Part shown: piece by piece, positions 58,833 to 64,000 of the stretch
Position numbering within the stretch: position 1 is the first letter of the stretch
How the letters are laid out: each line of letters starts with the position of its first letter
DNA from: Flavobacterium microcysteis
GTDB lineage: Bacteria; Bacteroidota; Bacteroidia; Flavobacteriales; Flavobacteriaceae
Reading direction: 5' to 3'
Length of the DNA: 64,000 nucleotides
Assembly: GCF_006385255.1 (NCBI RefSeq)
Contig: NZ_VFJE01000055.1
Span: 248,001-312,000 of the forward strand
Notes under the pieces: model-generated
What the model was told of the DNA's origin: nothing
The model's database searches: none
Seen by the model: the letters and a program-made list of their open reading frames with translations, nothing else
Made by a program: the position numbers and the translations under genes

Positions 58833-59108
58833 TTAGTTGGTGATTTTGTAAATGTAAGAAATTACCATTATCATAGCATTGATTATTGCCAAAGAAATTA
58901 TTGCTTTGTGGTAATTTCGTGTTCTGTCGATGAAATTCAGTCCTATTACTATAAAAAACAGGATGGTAGTATAGATAGCAGGAAACATATGGAATGCATC
59001 TACAAACTCTCCCCTAAAAATTAATGCGATAGCTCTCTGTGTACCACAACCGGGACAGTCTATTCCAAAAATTTTTTTATTCAGACAGGGAATCATGTAT
59101 TCTTCCAT
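58833..59108 (-). CDS. DUF2752 membrane protein, 91 aa
   Basis: Starts with IPCLNKKIFGIDCPGCGTQRAIALI, where CPGCGxxRA is the DUF2752 signature. Two hydrophobic segments follow (MFPAIYTTILFFIVIGLNFI and AIISLAIINAMIMVISYIY). The cysteine pair may bind metal or take part in a redox exchange, but no function is established. It is the upstream gene of the pair with the CCC-motif protein. Confidence 0.88.
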   Translation of the reverse strand: MEEYMIPCLNKKIFGIDCPGCGTQRAIALIFRGEFVDAFHMFPAIYTTILFFIVIGLNFIDRTRNYHKAIISLAIINAMIMVISYIYKITN

Positions 59109-59187
59109 AGCTATAATTTTACTGTTACAATTTTACGAAAAAAGCATAAAGTTTCAGGTGTGTCGGGAAATTATTTTTAAAGTTTCT

Positions 59188-59195
59188 TACTTTTG
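59188..59195 (+). promoter_or_regulatory. -7 box of the 61-aa/Smr operon
   Basis: TACTTTTG matches TAnnTTTG and lies 22 bp before the ATG at 59218. No clear -33 TTG. Confidence 0.4.
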
Positions 59196-59217
59196 GCAGA
59201 TAGCAATTTGAATCAGG

Positions 59218-59403
59218 ATGAAAAAAATATACATACCCTTGATGGCGCTCGCAGGTATTGGCGCATTATATGAACAGAGTAAGGATAAGCCAAATATCTA
59301 TATTATGATTTTTGCTATAGTCATTTTTATGTATGGAATGATGAGGCTGATGGCAAAAGTGCCAAGTAAAAATGAAAATAATTCTGAAGAAGATGTTAGT
59401 TAA
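59218..59403 (+). CDS. Small membrane protein, 61 aa
   Basis: Two hydrophobic segments, MKKIYIPLMALAGIGALYE and IYIMIFAIVIFMYGMMRLMA. The charged C-terminus (KVPSKNENNSEEDVS) overlaps the start of the Smr gene by 11 bp, which indicates translational coupling. Function is unknown. Confidence 0.7.
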   Translation: MKKIYIPLMALAGIGALYEQSKDKPNIYIMIFAIVIFMYGMMRLMAKVPSKNENNSEEDVS

Positions 59404-59947
59404 AGGAGATAGGGTAACGGTAATTGATGAGGCAGTCAATGGTATTGTTTTGTCTGTCAAAAATGATGAAATTACAATAGAAACTGATGATGGATTTCAG
59501 TTGACATATTTTGTCAATGAATTAATTAAAATTCAGAAAACCAGTGAATTAAATTTTGGAATCGGAAGTCATAATTTAAGTCAGGTTTTAAAAGAAAAAG
59601 AAATTCCAAAACCAAGGAGTTTTGTGAAAGAAAAGAAGACAAGAGACGAAAGAGGCGTTCCGGAATTTGATTTACATATCGAAAAATTGGTTCCAAACAA
59701 AAGAGGAATGTCTAATTATGATATACTCACACTTCAAACGGAAACAGCAAAAAGACATATCGAATTTGCCATCAAAAACAGGATTCCAAAAATTGTTTTT
59801 ATCCATGGAGTTGGTGAAGGTGTGTTGAAAGCCGAGCTTGATTTTTTACTCGGGCGTTATGACGAAATAATTTTTCAAGATGCCGATTATCAAAAATACG
59901 GCTTGGGAGCTACAGAAATTTATATCAAGCAAAACCCTAACAGATAA
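59393..59947 (+). CDS. Smr-domain protein (MutS2 C-terminus-like)
   Basis: 184 residues from the ATG at 59393. The N-terminal part (VKGDRVTVIDEAVNGIVLSV) has an SH3-like or KOW-like region, and the C-terminal ~85 residues form an Smr domain: DLHIEKLV near residue 95 and VFIHGVGEGVLKAEL near 144, with the expected HGxG and L pattern. Smr domains nick DNA or act on ribosomes in quality control. It is encoded with the 61-aa membrane protein. Confidence 0.88.
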   Translation: MLVKGDRVTVIDEAVNGIVLSVKNDEITIETDDGFQLTYFVNELIKIQKTSELNFGIGSHNLSQVLKEKEIPKPRSFVKEKKTRDERGVPEFDLHIEKLVPNKRGMSNYDILTLQTETAKRHIEFAIKNRIPKIVFIHGVGEGVLKAELDFLLGRYDEIIFQDADYQKYGLGATEIYIKQNPNR

Positions 59948-59979
59948 AAAAAGCCCGATTCTAGAATCGGGCTTTTTTT
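59945..59979. terminator. Terminator of the Smr gene
   Basis: A long stem AAGCCCGATTC / GAATCGGGCTT with a 2-nt centre and long A- and T-runs. It overlaps the stop codon of the Smr gene and can serve the converging lipoprotein gene. Confidence 0.9.
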
Positions 59980-59998
59980 ATGCTATAATTTTGACGTA

Positions 59999-60988
59999 TT
60001 AATTTGTAGTTATATAATCGCCAAAAGTTTGAATATCTTGTACGAACGTATTATTTGTTGTTCCTATTTTTTTGTATTTCACGCTTCTTAATGTAATCGT
60101 ATGAACAAAATTTGTTCCATCCACAGCAGTATCAATTCTGATTACTCCTGTAGAATTTACTCCATTTAAAAGTCCATCTTCAGCCTGCCATTCTTCATAT
60201 AGCTGAGGCAACCCTGTTTCGGTACAAAGAGCATTAGCAGTCACATCACCTCCATATAGTCTATAGGTAATCTGATTGATATCGTTTACCACATAATCTT
60301 CAGAACCGGCTCCTAGTTGAAAAAGAGAAGGAGGCAAGTCCAGAATAATAACCTCATTAAGATTCTGTCTGTTTGCATCATTTCCAACATTAGAGTCGAA
60401 TATTTTAAACAGTTTGTTGTTTGCGCATTTTTGGATTGCTGCAGTACTAAAAGCAAAACGAATGTTCGTCTCGGTCTGATACCTGCCAAAAGGATATTCT
60501 GTATAAGTTACGGTTCCATTAGTTGCATTTGACAAGGTAATGCCCTTGAAGACAATGATATGGTCGTATTTTGCTTCTTCCCTTTTTGTTGTATTATCTA
60601 CCGGAGTAGTCCTGATTTCGATGCTACCGCTGGATTGATCGGCTGTACTCCATTCGTCAACTACTGTTGGAGATACAGGTGGGATAATAGAACAAAAATA
60701 GGCATTGGTAACAGGCCCGTTAAAAACGCGGTAGATAATTTTATTGTCAGCAGAAATTGGCAGTGAGCTTATTCCTTCTACGTTTTTGAAAGGAAAAACG
60801 TTTGTTGGGAACTTGATCAATAAGGCTTCATTATTGTTCAGTTTAAAGACAGAGTTCAAAACATCTGCATTGTTCGTGCAACTTGCTGCAATAGCAGTGC
60901 TAAAATCGAACGAATCAAAAGTCATGTCACCATCATCACAGGCACTCAGCAAAAACAGACAAGACAGTATTCCTAGGTATTTTTTCAT
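59999..60988 (-). CDS. Internally duplicated lipoprotein, 329 aa
   Basis: Type II signal KKYLGILSCLFLLSAC with lipobox LSAC. The mature part consists of two related ~150-residue halves. Each starts with a CxNN cysteine (ASCTNN / QKCANN), followed by LLIKFP... / VIILDLP..., IIYRVFNGPVTN..FC / ITYRLYGGDVTANALC, DEWSTADQSSGSIEI / EEWQAEDGLLNGVNS, and HIIVFKGITL / HTITLRSVKY. The halves probably form two copies of one beta-sandwich domain, each with a disulfide-like cysteine pair. I do not recognise the family. Confidence 0.75.
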   Translation of the reverse strand: MKKYLGILSCLFLLSACDDGDMTFDSFDFSTAIAASCTNNADVLNSVFKLNNNEALLIKFPTNVFPFKNVEGISSLPISADNKIIYRVFNGPVTNAYFCSIIPPVSPTVVDEWSTADQSSGSIEIRTTPVDNTTKREEAKYDHIIVFKGITLSNATNGTVTYTEYPFGRYQTETNIRFAFSTAAIQKCANNKLFKIFDSNVGNDANRQNLNEVIILDLPPSLFQLGAGSEDYVVNDINQITYRLYGGDVTANALCTETGLPQLYEEWQAEDGLLNGVNSTGVIRIDTAVDGTNFVHTITLRSVKYKKIGTTNNTFVQDIQTFGDYITTN

Positions 60989-61081
60989 TTCAATAGAATT
61001 TAAAGCAAAAATAGTTTTTTTTATTATTTAGAGAAGCAGCATTAATTTTTATTTAAGTATCGTGCAGATTCAAAACAGAAT

Positions 61082-63868
61082 ATGTTCTTATATTTGGAAC
61101 AAATCCCTATTACTGTGAAACTAAAATTCGTTCAATTTCTTTTCTTTTGTTTCTTTTCATTGTGTATCCAGGCGCAGGAATTGCTGCCTTTCGTAGAGAA
61201 TTTTACGAAATCGGATTACAATGGAGATAATCAGGTATGGAATGTAACGCAAGGTGGTGATAATGCCATGTATTTTGCAAACAACCATTATTTCTTGAGA
61301 TACAATGGGGTGAAATGGGAAAAATATGCCCTTCCAAACAAAACGGTTATCCGTTCCATATTTATTGATGGCGATAAGGTCTATTCCGGTTCCTATAAAG
61401 AATTTGGCTATTGGAAAAGAATTAACGGCAAGATGGAGTATTTTTCGCTTACAAAAGGCAAGAATATTTTTCAAGGCGGATCCGATAATGAAGAAATCTG
61501 GAAAATTTTTAAATACAAGGACAAGCTGTATTTTCAAACTTTTAATGAGATCTTTATTTATGATGGGAAAAAGATACAAAAAGTAGAATTTCCATCCCAG
61601 ATTTCCTATTGCTACCTGATAGATAATGAAATTTATGTTGCCACTGTCCGGGAAGGCATCTACATGATGGAAGGCACAAACTTCGTTAAGAGGAATAATT
61701 GGGATATTTTAAAAGAAAATGTCATCCATCACATTGAAAAACACCAAGGCAGAGTCTATATTTTTACAAAAAATAACGGCGTCTTTGTTGTCGTAGATGG
61801 CAATCTTATACCTTGGAGTCATCCGCTAAATGAAGTTATTAAAAAAGAAGTTCTCGTTACGGCGAAGTTTGTTGATGAAAACACCCTGGTTGTTGGTAGC
61901 GGACTACAAGGTATATATATCATTAACCTTAAAAATGGAAGCTATCAGAATTTAAACAGGCAGAACGCCCTTAAAAATAATGCAATCCTATCCATTGGTG
62001 TTGACAAGGAAAAAGACTTATGGCTAGGACTGGATAATGGGATATGTCATGTTGAGATAAATTCTCCTGTTCAGGTTTTTTCTGATAGTTCGGGTATTTT
62101 AGGCTCGGTCTATTCACTTTCTACAATTGATAATGGCTATCTTTTTGTAACCAATCATGGAATCTTTACCTGTAAAAATAAGATACTCGAAGTGCTACCC
62201 AATTCGCAAGGACAGGTTTGGGATATATTTAAACGTGGCAATGAATTTATAATAGGGCATAACGACGGGACATTTTTATATGACGGAAGGACGGCCCGAT
62301 TGCAAAAAGTCAGTCCGATAAATGGCGGATGGAAATTCTTAAAAGGAGAATTTGAGAATGTGTATTTTCAAGGAAATTATGCCGGTATTGTCGTATATGA
62401 AGATATAAATGACCTGTCAAAATATAAATTATTGGGCGGTTTGAAAAAGCCAATCAAGAATCTGGCCCAAAACAAAAAAGGAGAATTATGGGCTGCGGAT
62501 AATTACAGAAGCCTTTATAGAATTTTATATGATAACAATTTCAATGTCAAAAAAATTGAAAATGTTTCGCTCCAAAACGGCATAAAAAATGATTATGGCG
62601 TAAAGCTCTTCAGCTATAAAAATGAAATCCTGTTTTTGATAGATAACAATTGGTATGTCTATAATTCGATTTCGGGAAAATTAGAAAAAGACAAAATTTT
62701 TAATGCCTCTTTTAAAAATACCTCAGACATTATACCTATTAATGATGAAAACTTTATCGTATTAAAAAACGGATTGCTCTATGTGGTTTCCCAGGTTAAA
62801 GACCAATTTGTTTGGGAGCTTATTCCGGAAAAATACTACGAAGGAAGAATCATCATGGAAAACATAAAAATATACCAGAATGGAGATCATTATTTGATGA
62901 ATCTGGATGACGGGTTTATTTCTTTTAAAATCAATAACAACAGACGCCACATTCAAGGGGTCTATGCCGAAGCTTTTTATCATGACAAATTGATTGATAA
63001 GAACACACGAATAAAATACAACCAGTCGGTTGAAGTAAATGTAATTTCGGAATATTTTGGCTACAATCGTCCTGACTTGTTTTATAAGCTGAATGATTCC
63101 AATGGCTATGTGCCTATAAAAAGAGGAAACCTGATTCTTAATAACCTTAGCAGCGGACTTCAGGAACTTGAATTTTATTATAATGACGGGACTAAATACA
63201 GTAAAGTGGCTGCTTATACATTTACTGTGAGAAAACCTTGGTATTTTTCATTCTGGATGGTAATGTTCTATATTTTGATTATTTCAGGTAGTTTCTTCCT
63301 GTATTACCGTTGGAATAAAATCCGATATCTTGAAAAAATTAAACTGAAAGAAGAAGAACTAAAACATCAAAAAGAAATTCTTGAGTTAGAGCTTAATGCT
63401 GAAAACAAGCTAAAATTGCAGGAATACGAAAAACACATTCTTGAAATCGAAGTTCAGAATAAGGCATATGAAGTGGCAGGGAAATCGCTTTCAATAGCCA
63501 AACAGAGTGAAATGATTGACAGTATTCAGGAAATTTTAGAAACAGAAAAAGACGTCAACCAAATCAAAAGCAAGATCAAGAAATCAATTAAGATCAACGC
63601 TCTCAACAAAAATGAATGGGAAAGTTTTGAACATAACCTGATGCAGAGTCATGAAGAATTCGTGCACAAGCTATCCAATAAATTTCCAATGCTTACTTCA
63701 AAGGATATTAAGCTATGCATTTATCTTAAAATGAACTTATCGTCAAAAGAAATTGCCCCATTGATGAATATTTCGTTCCGAGGTGTCGAGCTACATCGTT
63801 ATCGATTGAGAAAAAAATTAGGACTAACCTCAGATGATAACCTTTCGAAGTTTATGATTAATGTATAA
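61082..63868 (+). CDS. Membrane-spanning propeller regulator with Y_Y_Y and LuxR-type HTH, 928 aa
   Basis: A single protein combining sensing and DNA binding. A signal-like segment (KFVQFLFFCFFSLCIQAQ) precedes ~600 residues of WD/propeller-like repeats (DNEIYVATVREGIYMM, ENTLVVGSGLQGIYII, KDLWLGLDNGICHVE). A triple-tyrosine (Y_Y_Y) domain lies at ~645-715. A transmembrane helix follows near 720 (PWYFSFWMVMFYILIISGSFF). Then a coiled coil (KEEELKHQKEILELELNAENKLK) and a C-terminal LuxR-like helix-turn-helix (LSSKEIAPLMNISFRGVELHRYRLRKKLGL). No histidine kinase or response regulator is visible. The inferred role is a signal-to-gene switch anchored in the inner membrane; the signal is unknown. 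Confidence 0.85.
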   Translation: MFLYLEQIPITVKLKFVQFLFFCFFSLCIQAQELLPFVENFTKSDYNGDNQVWNVTQGGDNAMYFANNHYFLRYNGVKWEKYALPNKTVIRSIFIDGDKVYSGSYKEFGYWKRINGKMEYFSLTKGKNIFQGGSDNEEIWKIFKYKDKLYFQTFNEIFIYDGKKIQKVEFPSQISYCYLIDNEIYVATVREGIYMMEGTNFVKRNNWDILKENVIHHIEKHQGRVYIFTKNNGVFVVVDGNLIPWSHPLNEVIKKEVLVTAKFVDENTLVVGSGLQGIYIINLKNGSYQNLNRQNALKNNAILSIGVDKEKDLWLGLDNGICHVEINSPVQVFSDSSGILGSVYSLSTIDNGYLFVTNHGIFTCKNKILEVLPNSQGQVWDIFKRGNEFIIGHNDGTFLYDGRTARLQKVSPINGGWKFLKGEFENVYFQGNYAGIVVYEDINDLSKYKLLGGLKKPIKNLAQNKKGELWAADNYRSLYRILYDNNFNVKKIENVSLQNGIKNDYGVKLFSYKNEILFLIDNNWYVYNSISGKLEKDKIFNASFKNTSDIIPINDENFIVLKNGLLYVVSQVKDQFVWELIPEKYYEGRIIMENIKIYQNGDHYLMNLDDGFISFKINNNRRHIQGVYAEAFYHDKLIDKNTRIKYNQSVEVNVISEYFGYNRPDLFYKLNDSNGYVPIKRGNLILNNLSSGLQELEFYYNDGTKYSKVAAYTFTVRKPWYFSFWMVMFYILIISGSFFLYYRWNKIRYLEKIKLKEEELKHQKEILELELNAENKLKLQEYEKHILEIEVQNKAYEVAGKSLSIAKQSEMIDSIQEILETEKDVNQIKSKIKKSIKINALNKNEWESFEHNLMQSHEEFVHKLSNKFPMLTSKDIKLCIYLKMNLSSKEIAPLMNISFRGVELHRYRLRKKLGLTSDDNLSKFMINV

Positions 63869-63952
63869 AATGGAATTGTTTTTTAATAATAATTAAATAA
63901 TTTCATAACATTTTTATTAAATAACAATACATCAACACTACATCATTACCCA

Positions 63953-63972
63953 ATTTAGAAGTCATTCTAAAT
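63953..63972. promoter_or_regulatory. Palindrome downstream of the propeller regulator
   Basis: ATTTAGAA and TTCTAAAT are perfect complements around a 4-nt centre GTCA. It lies 85 bp after the regulator stop and just before direct repeats at the window end. It could be an operator for the next gene or part of a terminator; the window ends 28 bp later. Confidence 0.45.
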
Positions 63973-63974
63973 GT

Positions 63975-63999
63975 AGTTATTGTTTTTATAAGTTATTGT
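63975..63999. repeat. Direct 9-bp repeats at the window end
   Basis: AGTTATTGT occurs at 63975-63983 and 63991-63999, 16 bp apart. This may mark a binding site upstream of a gene outside the window. The sequence is AT-rich, so chance is possible. Confidence 0.4.
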
Positions 64000-64000
64000 A

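Noticed and set aside
1-64000. tRNA, rRNA, riboswitch or mobile element
   Set aside because: No cloverleaf-like sequence, ribosomal RNA segment, known riboswitch core or transposase-like protein was seen on reading both strands; a covariance-model search would be needed to exclude small RNAs.

Overview
The window looks like chromosomal DNA of a member of the Flavobacteriaceae (Bacteroidota), most likely Flavobacterium or a close relative. The evidence is the low GC content, the repeated -7 promoter motif TAnnTTTG (often with TTG 17-23 bp upstream), and many families typical of this group: GLPGLI protein, CCC-motif membrane protein, BatA-like vWA protein, OMP_b-brl_3-type TonB-dependent receptor, and a triple-tyrosine propeller regulator. 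No rRNA, tRNA, CRISPR array, transposase or phage gene was seen. Most of the window is ordinary core genome.

Layout. 1-1.5 kb: end of a LysR regulator and a YeiH-type transporter. 1.6-9 kb: uvrA, an ECF sigma factor followed by an unlisted 47-codon gene, an endonuclease III without Fe-S cysteines, a thiol peroxidase, an acetyltransferase, and a conserved protein of unknown role. 9-15 kb: a metallo-hydrolase and two small envelope proteins, then a minus-strand operon running BatA-like vWA protein, dihydroorotase-like protein lacking its HxH metal ligands, membrane protein, esterase. 15.1-15.45 kb: three 69-bp hairpin-forming repeats. 15.5-26.6 kb: lactonase, DEFD-box helicase, LolD-like ATPase, lipoprotein MsrA, small envelope proteins, serC-serA, and an acyl-CoA reductase divergent from a ferredoxin with interlocked promoters. 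26.8-35.9 kb: ychF, a four-gene cluster (YihY, FMN reductase, TIGR02117, transglutaminase) and parE-parC. 35.9-42.8 kb: a MauG-like cytochrome peroxidase, a PhoX-like protein, and a tight six-gene operon from murQ to terC. 42.9-47 kb: two paralogous secreted four-cysteine proteins, a GLPGLI protein and a TonB-dependent receptor. 47-56 kb: PH-like membrane protein, ZIP transporter, two methyltransferases, AraC regulator, an esterase-like secreted protein, and the RlmD cluster. 56-64 kb: DUF1697, OsmC, rocD, small membrane proteins, Smr protein, an internally duplicated lipoprotein and a large propeller/HTH regulator, followed by a palindrome at the window edge.

The best candidate for an undescribed system is the 42.97-46.97 kb cassette. 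Two adjacent secreted proteins share a CC-x21-C-x14/15-C pattern and sit in one transcription unit with a GLPGLI protein and an outer-membrane receptor. Other points worth a second look are the probable pseudo-dihydroorotase, the cluster-less endonuclease III, the back-to-back interlocked promoters between acyl-CoA reductase and ferredoxin, and the REP-like repeats.

Start sites: several apparent upstream TTG starts fall inside TAnnTTTG promoter boxes (uvrA, msrA). In those cases the downstream ATG was chosen.
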